Source: Deltaproteobacteria bacterium (GTDB lineage: Bacteria; Desulfobacterota; B13-G15; RBG-16-54-18). From it: 47,137 nt of DNA. Under the pieces are notes generated by a model. It worked only from the letters and a program-made list of their open reading frames with translations. It did no database searches and was not told the origin of the DNA. The DNA is taken from contig JAFGNJ010000018.1 of NCBI GenBank assembly GCA_016927065.1, forward strand, positions 1 to 47,137. The letters are read 5' to 3'. Below, one piece after another: positions 17,858 through 26,006 of this stretch. The translations under genes were made by a program, and so were the position numbers. Every line of letters starts with the position of its first letter. The first letter of the stretch is position 1.

Positions 17858-18906
17858 ATTCCCTTGATCTCCTCAAAAACGACCCGCCTTAGTTTTTTAT
17901 ACGGATCGAAACATGTATCTCCCAGGAGGGTCCGTAAGCCTCTCAAGGCAGGGGGTATGTACGACTGAAAAAAACACAATCCCTTGGCTTTAGTCAGAAA
18001 GGCGAACGCCCCCAAGACCTGCATGGCGCGATGGATGGCCACAAAGGGATACAGCGTGCGAAATTCCCGAGGGTCGATAGGGATCCGTTCCTGGATATGC
18101 CCCAGGTAATATTCGAGGAGTTCGTCCTGCATTTCTTCATCTAGTTCCACATAGGGATCGAGCAACAAGGAGGCCAGATCGTACTGGAGGGGCCCCAGTC
18201 TGCCCCCTTGAAAGTCGACAAGCCCTAATTCGTTATCCCTCACCATGATGTTGCGGGACTGGAAGTCCCGATACAGAAAATGGTTCCCTGGTGCACCCGC
18301 TGCACGCAGGGCCAGGGCCTCGAACTCTTCCCTGAGCTCCTCGTCAGGGATGTCGAGGCCGAGGTAGCCATTGAGGAAGATGTAGTGAAAATACCCTGAC
18401 TCCCACGCCAGCATGAATCTCTGATCATACGGCACATTGTGGGTGCGGGCAAGGTCGAATCCCTTGCCCCCTTCCACCTGGACGCGGATGAGGATGTCGA
18501 TGATCCTGTGGTAGGTCTTGATCAATCGCCCCCGATCTCCCTTCATGCCCATGACCTCGGTCTGGAGATGGCAGTCTCCCAGGTCCTCCATGATGAACCA
18601 GCCCCGCGTCATGTCGTGATGATAGATTTCCGGCACGGGGAGGCCCTTGCCTCTTAGGTGACGGGCGATGTAAAGAAAAGAATCGTTCTCCGTTACCCCG
18701 CGCTGATTCGTGGGGGGATGTTCGTGGACCATGATTACCCAACTTCCGTCCTTTGCCGTGACCCGATAGAAAAGTCGCCCTGAACCTTCTCCGGCAATCT
18801 CCTGCCATGAGAGATTATCTTCCTGGAGATATCCCCGGGCAAAGCTGATCAGGTCCTCTGAGGGGGAGGTTTCCCTCCCTGATCTTTTTGTCGCGGACAC
18901 CGTCAC
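17854..18906 (-). CDS. AmgK-like sugar kinase (aminoglycoside phosphotransferase fold)
   Basis: 350 aa. Kinase-like fold with the catalytic loop YRDFQSRNI (Asp base, Asn) and the metal loop DFQGGRLGPLQYDLASLL, a combination shared with AmgK, the anomeric MurNAc/GlcNAc-1-kinase. AmgK phosphorylates recovered MurNAc at C1, giving MurU its substrate. Four-bp overlaps with both the nucleotidyltransferase gene upstream and ldcA downstream. The neighbours Mpl and LdcA favour the recycling role over an antibiotic kinase. Activity on MurNAc is inferred. Confidence 0.8.
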   Translation of the reverse strand: MTVSATKRSGRETSPSEDLISFARGYLQEDNLSWQEIAGEGSGRLFYRVTAKDGSWVIMVHEHPPTNQRGVTENDSFLYIARHLRGKGLPVPEIYHHDMTRGWFIMEDLGDCHLQTEVMGMKGDRGRLIKTYHRIIDILIRVQVEGGKGFDLARTHNVPYDQRFMLAWESGYFHYIFLNGYLGLDIPDEELREEFEALALRAAGAPGNHFLYRDFQSRNIMVRDNELGLVDFQGGRLGPLQYDLASLLLDPYVELDEEMQDELLEYYLGHIQERIPIDPREFRTLYPFVAIHRAMQVLGAFAFLTKAKGLCFFQSYIPPALRGLRTLLGDTCFDPYKKLRRVVFEEIKGI

Positions 18907-19838
18907 CTCGGGATCAAGACCTCCCCTTGATGCGCTTCCTTTACCTGCGTTCCGTCAGCCACGACGCACCCCTCGATACTACTCCCCTTTTCGATCAATA
19001 CCCTGTCCCAGATGATGGAGTCCTTGATACGGGAACCAGCCCCGATGCGGGACCCCTTCCCTATGCAGACAACCCCCTCCATCCGAACAGTCTCCTCCAC
19101 ATAGGCCTCGGGGTGTACCACCGGCTCACCTTGTTCTCCTACGAAGTCCTGATGCAGGGCCTTATATGCCTCCACGCTCCCGATGTCCCGCCAGTATCCA
19201 TCGTTCATGTGATAACCCCTGATGGACTTCCCCTGGGAGACAAGCTCCATATAGAGCTCCATAATACCAAAAAATCCGGTAGAGGGCATGAAGTTCAGGA
19301 TCTCGGGCGAAATGATGTGGATGCCCGTAAAAGTCAACACCTGTGTTGCAGCAGTGGATGGCTTGATCGATTCTCCTCTAATGCTGACGATTCTGCCTTT
19401 ATGATCGATCTCCACCTGGTTGAAGCGAGGATAGTCGCAGAGAACTAATGTGGCGAGGTTTTTCGCCTCGGTATGATAATGAAGTACAGGCCCAAGATCA
19501 AAGGTATGGTAGATATCGGCGTTGACCACTAGAAAAAATGGGACATCGTGGAGGAAGTCGGCGCAGTTCTTGATTCCCCCACCAGTGCCGAGTATCTCGG
19601 GTTCAACCCTCACCTCCACCTCTGCACCCCATTGCCTCTCGCTCACGAATCGCTCCACCTGCTCGGCCAGGTGGTGGGCGTTGATGATGATCCCCCTCGC
19701 CCCCATTCTCTGTATTTGTTCTATAGTAATATCGAGTAAAGGCCGGTTCAGCACGGGAAAGAGGGGTTTGGGCCTAATCTTTGTCAGGGGTTCCAGCCGG
19801 GTTCCGAGACCAGCTGCCAGGATCATGGCCTTCATCAT
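18903..19838 (-). CDS. MurU-like sugar-1-phosphate nucleotidyltransferase
   Basis: 311 aa. The N-terminal Rossmann-type transferase domain has LAAGLGTRLEPLT and a catalytic-lysine motif KPLFPV (residues 7-29). The C-terminal 80 residues form a left-handed beta-helix (repeats such as VVCIGKGSRIGAGSRI). Pseudomonas MurU, as I recall it, is about 220 aa and lacks that helix, so this is a longer version that also resembles mannose-1-phosphate guanylyltransferases. Paired with the AmgK-like kinase it would make UDP-MurNAc directly from MurNAc-1-P, bypassing early Mur steps. NTP preference not determined. Confidence 0.8.
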   Translation of the reverse strand: MMKAMILAAGLGTRLEPLTKIRPKPLFPVLNRPLLDITIEQIQRMGARGIIINAHHLAEQVERFVSERQWGAEVEVRVEPEILGTGGGIKNCADFLHDVPFFLVVNADIYHTFDLGPVLHYHTEAKNLATLVLCDYPRFNQVEIDHKGRIVSIRGESIKPSTAATQVLTFTGIHIISPEILNFMPSTGFFGIMELYMELVSQGKSIRGYHMNDGYWRDIGSVEAYKALHQDFVGEQGEPVVHPEAYVEETVRMEGVVCIGKGSRIGAGSRIKDSIIWDRVLIEKGSSIEGCVVADGTQVKEAHQGEVLIPR

Positions 19839-19861
19839 GAGACCCCTGATAGCTCCTTTGC

Positions 19862-20407
19862 CTACTCCGGAGCATCAAGAATGGGGATTTTGTTGAAACC
19901 GAAAACAGCCGCCACAAAAACAGTAGGGAATTTCTGACTATAGGAATTATATTCCCTGACTGCCTCGTTGTACCTCATACGCCCCTCGGCAATACGATTT
20001 TCGGTATCGGCCAGTTTTCCCTGGAGAAGAATGAATGTTGGATCGGCCTTGAGATCGGGATAGCGTTCCGCCATCATCAAAAGTTGGTTGAGGGCGGCCG
20101 TCAGATCGTTGTTCGCCGCTATCTTCGCGGGGAGGGGCATCCTCGTTGCGACCTTAAGCTGTAAGCGGGTAAGCGTCCCAAAGACCTCCTCTTCGTGCGG
20201 GGCGTACAACTTGACCGTCTCCACGAGGTTGGGAATGAGGTCCACCCGTCGCTGGAATGTCTCGTCGATGTGGGACCAGGTCGCTGTGACCTCCTCGTGC
20301 AGGGCGTTCAATCGACCCCGAGTCTTCTGAACCGAAGGACACAACAAGAGGATTGAGACCCCCACTATAATAAAAATGACCAAACACCCCTTTTTTCCCC
20401 CTGCCAT
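19862..20407 (-). CDS. LemA family protein, second copy
   Basis: 181 aa. One N-terminal helix (about 7-22), then the LemA helical domain with TWSHIDETFQRRVDLIPNLV, YPDLKAD and RYNEAVREYN. Follows the first LemA gene by 78 bp with a GGAGGA ribosome site; 23 bp before the murU-like gene. LemA proteins are membrane-anchored, N-out helical bundles of unknown biochemical function, often next to TPM-domain proteins as here. Tandem copies are clearly related but diverged. Confidence 0.9.
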   Translation of the reverse strand: MAGGKKGCLVIFIIVGVSILLLCPSVQKTRGRLNALHEEVTATWSHIDETFQRRVDLIPNLVETVKLYAPHEEEVFGTLTRLQLKVATRMPLPAKIAANNDLTAALNQLLMMAERYPDLKADPTFILLQGKLADTENRIAEGRMRYNEAVREYNSYSQKFPTVFVAAVFGFNKIPILDAPE

Positions 20408-20485
20408 CGCGTCCTCCTTTCTTCTCTTTGCTGTTCCCCCTCTACCCCTATCGAAGTCCCTGAAAGGGAAAGGAGGTTTTGCAGA

Positions 20486-21061
20486 TCAGAATTGGACCTT
20501 TGGTGGCTTCTTGGCCTCCTCAGGGGCCTCAAAGTAAGGTGCTTCAGTAAAACCGAAAATGCTCGCTAGGATCCGAGTGGGAAATTTCTTGATACGTTTA
20601 TCATATTTCAGAACTGCCTCGTTGTATCTCATGCGTTCCACTGCGATACGGTTCTCAGTGCCGGCCAGTTCATCCTGGAGGCGGATGAAGTTCTGATTGG
20701 CCTTGAGATCGGGGTATCGTTCCACCACCAACAGCAGCCGGCTCAGGGCCGATGCCAGTTCATTGTTGGCCTCTATCTTTTGGGAAGGGGTTACGGAACC
20801 CCCAACCTTGGCCCGCGCCTCGGTGACCTCGATAAAGACCTCCCGCTCGTGTTTAGCATATCCTTTGACCGTCTCCACGTAGTTGGGGATGAGATCCATA
20901 CGGCGCTGGAGCTGATTCTCCACTTGTGACCAGGCCGCTTTGACCTCTTCATTTAAAGATACCAGTGTATTATAGGTACCAGTTATATATAAATAGAAAC
21001 CAAAAACCAATATTAAAACGATCGCCACAGAAATCAAAACTATCTTCATTGTTTTTCCCAT
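20486..21061 (-). CDS. LemA family protein, first copy
   Basis: 191 aa. Membrane helix at about 7-27, then AAWSQVENQLQRRMDLIPNY, ERYPDLKANQNF and RMRYNEAVLKYD, all hallmarks of LemA; the C-terminus ends in a Lys/Pro-rich tail (EEAKKPPKVQF). AGGAGG ribosome site. Lies 20 bp after the nucleotidyltransferase-like gene in a tight operon. Confidence 0.92.
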   Translation of the reverse strand: MGKTMKIVLISVAIVLILVFGFYLYITGTYNTLVSLNEEVKAAWSQVENQLQRRMDLIPNYVETVKGYAKHEREVFIEVTEARAKVGGSVTPSQKIEANNELASALSRLLLVVERYPDLKANQNFIRLQDELAGTENRIAVERMRYNEAVLKYDKRIKKFPTRILASIFGFTEAPYFEAPEEAKKPPKVQF

Positions 21062-21081
21062 CTCATCCTCCTTTCTCTACA

Positions 21082-21807
21082 TCACATCTCGTCCACCCAA
21101 AAGGCAAGGCGTCTTATCTCTTCGATATAATTTTCCATAAGGCCCTTCATTTTCTTCACGGAGAACCTGGCCTTTCCCTCTTTTACCTCCAATAATTGTT
21201 CGAAGGGCTCTGCTATCAATCCCGTCTCCGCCGCTATCGCCTTGATGATCGCTCCTCTCTGATGAGGGGTCTCTTTCTCACGCAGGTAGAGTATCCCCTG
21301 AAAGATAGAGAGAAAGGCGGTGAGGGATTGCGAGGTAACTGCTACAAGATTTCTCTTCCACCCATTGCTGGCGAGATAGGCCTCCCGCAACTGGAGGAGC
21401 TTGCCCTTTACCTCCCGCTCCAATTGGAGGCGGAGCTGTTTCTTGCGGATTCTGATTTTTGTCAAGGGATTCTTCCCCCATACCACGTGGTAGTCTCGCT
21501 TGATATTCAGCAGTTCCAGAGGAAAGGTATCGAGGGAGGTAGCAATGTACTCCGGGGTCATAAAGAGGGGGGTGGTTACGCGCCGTTTATGCCATTTGGC
21601 CACTACCTTGAAGGCCCTGTGGAGTCCTTTTATTCCCTCTTCAGTGAGGACAATGAGGAAGTTGAGGTCTGACCTCCCCGGGATATAGTCCCCTCGGGCA
21701 CCGCTCCCGTACAGGACGATGGAGAGCAGATCTGTTCCGTAGATCTCTTGATAGTCATGAGTAAATTCAGGAAATATCTCTTCCGGTTTTTGAGGCGCCT
21801 TAGCCAT
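21082..21807 (-). CDS. Nucleotidyltransferase-fold protein with altered active site
   Basis: 241 aa. The MNT/pol-beta signature is present as YGSGARGDYIPGRSDLNFLI (residues 33-52), but the usual SDxD is SDLN: the second metal-binding Asp is Asn. The C-terminal half is helical (about 125-240) and resembles a nucleotide-binding or HEPN-like helical bundle. Start has AGGAGGTAG; only 12 bp from the TPM gene and 20 bp from LemA. May be a non-catalytic or altered-specificity member; I cannot name a substrate. Confidence 0.75.
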   Translation of the reverse strand: MAKAPQKPEEIFPEFTHDYQEIYGTDLLSIVLYGSGARGDYIPGRSDLNFLIVLTEEGIKGLHRAFKVVAKWHKRRVTTPLFMTPEYIATSLDTFPLELLNIKRDYHVVWGKNPLTKIRIRKKQLRLQLEREVKGKLLQLREAYLASNGWKRNLVAVTSQSLTAFLSIFQGILYLREKETPHQRGAIIKAIAAETGLIAEPFEQLLEVKEGKARFSVKKMKGLMENYIEEIRRLAFWVDEM

Positions 21808-21819
21808 TACTACCTCCTA

Positions 21820-22605
21820 TCAAAATCCTCTGCCAGCCCCACCTCCGCCGCTCATCCCACCGCCGAAACCGCCGAACCCCCCACTGAAACCGCCGCCGCC
21901 AAAACTGCCACCCATCCCCCTTCCTCCTCCCATGAAGATCCAGGGAAAGAAAAAAAAGGGGAAAAAACCCATCCCCCGGCCCAAAAGGCCTAAGATGATA
22001 AAGAGTATAAAGAGAAGGGGTAAGAGACGTATTCCGCTCCGTTCCTTGTTTTGAACCGTTACCCCGGGAGCATATCGGTCCAGATCGAGTTTCACGCCGG
22101 CATCCTGAGCTACAACTTGGGACACTGCCGCCATCCCGTTGAGCAGCCCCTCGCCATACCTATCCAGGCGCAGAAACGGGACGACGTACTGATCCAAGAT
22201 CGCCCCCACCTTGGCGTCCGGCAGAATCCCCTCACTGCCATAACCGGTTTCAATCCTTACCCGCCTCTCCTTCAAGGCTAGAAGGATCAGGACCCCTTTA
22301 TCCTCCCCCTTTATGCCGATCCCCCAAGATTTATAGAGTTTGTTGGCGAATATTTGCGGGCTTTCTCCACCCAGGTCACTAAAGGTAGCCACCACTATGG
22401 AGGTCCCTGTCTGATCCCACAGGGCTTGGGCAAGCTGGTTCATCTGTGCCGCGTACTGCGGGGAGATGACCTGCGCATAGTCGTTGACAGCCCCTTCAGG
22501 CGCGGGGAACTTCAGCGCCTGGGCCTGAAGAGATGCGCAGAGGAGGAAGATGGAGAGCCCCACGAGGGGCATTGTTTTTAGGTATCTGTTTACTGTATGA
22601 CGCAT
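21820..22605 (-). CDS. TPM-domain (YgcG-type) exported membrane protein
   Basis: 261 aa. Signal peptide (about 1-30, ending LQAQA), a TPM domain with VNDYAQVISPQ, GTSIVVATFSDLGGES, GIGIKGEDKGVLIL and RIETGYGSEGILPDAK, then one membrane helix (LLPLLFILFIILGLLG), then a Gly-rich tail ending GGGGAGRGF. The tail of low complexity is typical of the family. TPM proteins commonly sit beside LemA and are thought to act at the membrane; molecular role uncertain. Confidence 0.92.
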   Translation of the reverse strand: MRHTVNRYLKTMPLVGLSIFLLCASLQAQALKFPAPEGAVNDYAQVISPQYAAQMNQLAQALWDQTGTSIVVATFSDLGGESPQIFANKLYKSWGIGIKGEDKGVLILLALKERRVRIETGYGSEGILPDAKVGAILDQYVVPFLRLDRYGEGLLNGMAAVSQVVAQDAGVKLDLDRYAPGVTVQNKERSGIRLLPLLFILFIILGLLGRGMGFFPFFFFPWIFMGGGRGMGGSFGGGGFSGGFGGFGGGMSGGGGAGRGF

Positions 22606-22669
22606 TCTTCAATCAGGCCGAAAAAAGTTGTAATCTTATAACATCTTTATTCTGTGGTTGCAAGGGGTG

Positions 22670-24034
22670 TTACGTATCCCTGTGGACCATCGCCTTGAGA
22701 GCTTGTAGGTCATCCCAGGCCAACCCTTCCGAGCGGCAGGGGAGGATGGTGTTGTTGTGGAAGAGGGGTTCTCCTCCCAGGTCAAAGGGCGAAACTCGCA
22801 CCGCCTCCTCCCACAGTGGGGTACCGGGGAGGGGGGAGTACTCCGCCAGATAGGGTCGGGCCCCGCACTCTTTGACAAAACGGACGGTTTCCTCTACCTC
22901 TGCTCGCTCTTGACCCGGAAGCCCGGCCAAGATATAGGTCCCGATCTCCTGGGGGGCATATCCTGCCTGTTTGAGGTTCTGTACTGCCGATTGGAAATCA
23001 TCGTTGCTCACCTTGCCACCAGTGGCCAACTGGCGCTCAGGAGAGGCGGTCTCCAGGCCGAGGCGGATCGTGGCAAAACCCACTTGGCGCATCAGGTGAG
23101 CCACCTCCTCGGTAATCCCTCGTGCATGAAGTCCATTGGGGGCGTGGAATCGGATCTTGCTCCCCTGTTCCTCTATCCCCTGCAACAGGGCGATGGCAAA
23201 CTCACGGTCGGCCAAGAGGGCGTCGTCGTAAAAGGCGATATCCTCCACACCATGATCCGCCAACCTGGCGATTTCATTGACCACATGGTGGGGGTCACGC
23301 TTGATAAATCGGGGGTTGAGCAGGGGGGAGGCACAGTACGCACATTGAAAAGGGCATCCCCTGGAGGTGATTACACAACAGTAGTCCAGATGAGGATAGA
23401 GACCAAAGGCAGGAGAGGGGAAACTGTCGAGGTCATTCAGGTCGGGAAAAAAAGAAGGAGAAATACCGATTAACTCCTCTAGGAGCTTCAGGATTTGGAT
23501 TTCCCCCCACCCCGTGATGACAAAATCCGCCCCAGCATGTTCCTCCGCATGTTCCGCACAGAGCGTTGCGTAGATGCCGCCCAAGATTACCGGTACGGAT
23601 GGAAAGGCCTCCTTGACAGCACCGATGACCTCGTGAACTCCTGGATACCAGTAGGTCATCCCTGAGGTGACCAGAACGGCCTGGGGTGGTGGAAAGGATT
23701 GAATCGTCTCTCTGAAGGCCTCGGGGGGAAGCCCAAAACGGTAGAAGCGGCGAGGAATCCCCCGCAGAGGGGGTGGCTTTACCACCTCCTCACGGTAAAA
23801 ATGCCCACGGTGATCCCGCTTCCGCTTGGGTTCTTTGAGCTTGTATTTTTTTTGGGCAGGGTGATAGACATCGAGACAGTCAATATACCTGATTACCCAA
23901 CCATTCTTCTCAAGGAGGGCCGCCAATGAGAGGATCCCGAGGGGCTTGGCCCAGAGATCATAGGCGGCGAAGTCGTAAATCCACGGGTTGATCAGGAGGA
24001 GATCTTTCCCCTTCTTATATGTGTTACGCATCAT
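22670..24034 (-). CDS. B12-binding-domain radical SAM protein
   Basis: 454 aa. The N-terminal 180 residues resemble a cobalamin-binding Rossmann domain (GILSLAALLEKNGWVIRYID; VILGGIYATLCAEHAE). The radical SAM motif is RGCPFQCAYC (CX3CX2C). The C-terminal barrel includes IRLGLETASPERQLATGG and a PGQERAEVEET stretch. This class does methylations and other radical modifications, but specificity cannot be deduced. First gene of a minus-strand run of ten genes ending at mpl; 64 bp separates it from the TPM gene. Confidence 0.9.
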   Translation of the reverse strand: MMRNTYKKGKDLLLINPWIYDFAAYDLWAKPLGILSLAALLEKNGWVIRYIDCLDVYHPAQKKYKLKEPKRKRDHRGHFYREEVVKPPPLRGIPRRFYRFGLPPEAFRETIQSFPPPQAVLVTSGMTYWYPGVHEVIGAVKEAFPSVPVILGGIYATLCAEHAEEHAGADFVITGWGEIQILKLLEELIGISPSFFPDLNDLDSFPSPAFGLYPHLDYCCVITSRGCPFQCAYCASPLLNPRFIKRDPHHVVNEIARLADHGVEDIAFYDDALLADREFAIALLQGIEEQGSKIRFHAPNGLHARGITEEVAHLMRQVGFATIRLGLETASPERQLATGGKVSNDDFQSAVQNLKQAGYAPQEIGTYILAGLPGQERAEVEETVRFVKECGARPYLAEYSPLPGTPLWEEAVRVSPFDLGGEPLFHNNTILPCRSEGLAWDDLQALKAMVHRDT

Positions 24035-24181
24035 GCCGCGCCTCTTCTTTTTATATCATGTCCTTAGTGTATACGCTAGCAGGTGAAAAGTTATCAATTA
24101 TATATACATGTGGCAGGTAAGGGGGGCAAAAAAGAGTTTCCCCATTCCACAGTTTTTGACCTAGGATATTTAGCTCTTTTC

Positions 24182-24211
24182 TTGACAAGGCAAAAAGGAG
24201 AGGGCTATAGT
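24182..24211 (+). promoter_or_regulatory. Promoter for the lpxL-like gene
   Basis: Consensus TTGACA (24182-24187), 18-bp spacer, TATAGT (24206-24211). It lies about 33 bp before the start codon, in the 209-bp divergent gap. Confidence 0.6.
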
Positions 24212-24243
24212 ACTCCCTCACGTAAAGGGGGAAATATATACGT

Positions 24244-25179
24244 ATGATGACCAAGAAGTGGCGTCGCAGATGGGAGGCATTCGGTGAAAAGCTCACCTTT
24301 ATATTTGCCCCTCCCATCGTTCTTTTGATCCGCCTCATCCCTTTGTCGTGTGTCTACGTATTGGGGAGGGGAATGGCGCGCGCGGCGGACATTTTTCCAG
24401 GAAGGCGAAAAAAAATCGCCGTGGCCAACCTACGTCTGGTCTTCGGCACACGAAAGAGTGAGCAGGAGATCGAGGCCATGTATAAACAGTGCCTCACCAG
24501 GACGGTTACCAGCTTTTTAGAGTCAATGAAGTTTTGCTTTCTCCCTCCGTCAGTGGTGAAGGAACGTATCAAGATTAGAGGGAAGAAAAACCTCGACGCA
24601 TCGCTTAAAGCTGGGAAGGGAATTATCATTGCTGGCCTCCATCTGGGGAACTTTCCCTTGCTTGCTGCCAAACTGGCTATCGAAGGTTATCCTATCGCAG
24701 TGATCATCAAGAAACCCCGGAACAAGTACCTAGCACAGCTTTATATCCGAGTAACAGCTAAGATAGGCATCTCTTTTATCGACGGCGGGGAAAGAAGGTT
24801 AGCGGCACAACAATCCCTGAAGCAGCTGCGGGGAGGGGGCATTGTCTACATCGTTTTAGACCAAAACCCCCCGTATCCAGAAATCATGGTTGATTTCTTC
24901 GGCTTTCCCGTTCCATCCTACAAGGGGCCGATGGTCCTGGCGATGAGGACGGGGGCCGCTATTCTGCCCGGTTTTATCGTTTACGACCAAGGGTGGAGGC
25001 ATACGGTAATTATTAAAAAACCTTTCCCTATAGAGATCACCGAGGATAATGAACGGGATATCGCCCACAATCTTACCGGTCTCATGAAGCTTGCCGAGGA
25101 ATATATCGAACAATATCCTGAGCAGTGGTGGTGGTGGCACCGGCGGTGGAAGCGTTACATAGACTACAAAAAACTCTGA
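24244..25179 (+). CDS. Lipid A biosynthesis (LpxL/HtrB-type) acyltransferase
   Basis: 311 aa. One N-terminal membrane helix (about 22-38), RKKIAVANLRLVF, the acceptor-binding DQNPPYPEI segment and RTGAAILPGFIV identify the LpxL/LpxM family, which adds secondary acyl chains to Kdo-lipid A at the inner membrane. The usual catalytic HX4(D/E) motif reads HLGNFP: His is kept but the acidic residue is Pro. Either activity differs or another acid takes over. Its stop is 1 bp from the stop of the converging ABC ATPase gene. Confidence 0.88.
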   Translation: MMTKKWRRRWEAFGEKLTFIFAPPIVLLIRLIPLSCVYVLGRGMARAADIFPGRRKKIAVANLRLVFGTRKSEQEIEAMYKQCLTRTVTSFLESMKFCFLPPSVVKERIKIRGKKNLDASLKAGKGIIIAGLHLGNFPLLAAKLAIEGYPIAVIIKKPRNKYLAQLYIRVTAKIGISFIDGGERRLAAQQSLKQLRGGGIVYIVLDQNPPYPEIMVDFFGFPVPSYKGPMVLAMRTGAAILPGFIVYDQGWRHTVIIKKPFPIEITEDNERDIAHNLTGLMKLAEEYIEQYPEQWWWWHRRWKRYIDYKKL

Positions 25180-25180
25180 A

Positions 25181-26005
25181 TCAAAAACCGCTTAATTCCA
25201 TGAAGAGAAAGCTGTCCATAATCTCTTCTCTGAACAACTCCATTACCCTATTTCTCACTTCAAAAAACTGATCGCTCTCAGTCACCTTATAATCTCGAGG
25301 GCGGGGGAGGTTGGTCTCGATTACCTCCACCACCCGGGCGGGCCTCTTACTAAAAACTACTACCTTATCAGCCAAGTAGACCGCCTCATGGATGTTGTGA
25401 GAGATAAAGAGGACGGTCACCCCTGTCTTTTCCCATACCTCCATGATTTTTTCGTGCATGTAGAGAGTCGTTTGGAAATCGAGGGAACTGAAGGGTTCGT
25501 CCAAGAGGAGAATGTCCGGCTCATAGACAAGAGCCCTGAGGATACCGAGCATCTGCTGCTGGCCGCCGCTCAACTCATAGGGGTAGGCGTCTTCCCGCAC
25601 GCTCATATCGAGCCGCCAGAGGAATTCATCCACCTTCTTTTTTCGCTCCCTCCGGGGGACTCCGTCGAGTTCCAGGGGGACCATGAGGTTGCCGAGACAC
25701 GTACGCCAGGGGTAGAGGGATTCACGATAGTTCTGGAAGACATAACCGATTTTGGCCTCCTCGATGGTCTTGCCACCGATGAGTATCCTCCCGTAGTCCA
25801 TCTCCTCGAGGTCGGAGAGCATGCGGAAAAAGGTGCTCTTACCGCAGCCGTTGGGGCCCACGATGGTGACGAATTCCCCCTGTTTGGCAGTAAAGGAGAT
25901 GTTGTCGAGCACCCTTAGGCCCCCGCTCCCCATACGGGGATCGGGGGCCGTGTCGTAGTGCTTGCTCACGCCGCGAACGTAGAGGTATGGTCGTTCCTGA
26001 GCCAT
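25181..26005 (-). CDS. ABC transporter ATP-binding protein (nitrate/sulfonate/taurine type)
   Basis: 274 aa when started at ATG 26005, just after the binding-protein stop; the longer open frame to 26149 would read through that gene and is unlikely. Walker A GPNGCGKST, Q-loop YVFQNY, signature LSGGQQQ, Walker B ILLLDEPFSSLD and switch His (ISHNIH) are all intact. It energises the importer formed with the binding protein (26007) and the fused permease (29077). Confidence 0.94.
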   Translation of the reverse strand: MAQERPYLYVRGVSKHYDTAPDPRMGSGGLRVLDNISFTAKQGEFVTIVGPNGCGKSTFFRMLSDLEEMDYGRILIGGKTIEEAKIGYVFQNYRESLYPWRTCLGNLMVPLELDGVPRRERKKKVDEFLWRLDMSVREDAYPYELSGGQQQMLGILRALVYEPDILLLDEPFSSLDFQTTLYMHEKIMEVWEKTGVTVLFISHNIHEAVYLADKVVVFSKRPARVVEVIETNLPRPRDYKVTESDQFFEVRNRVMELFREEIMDSFLFMELSGF

Positions 26006-26006
26006 C

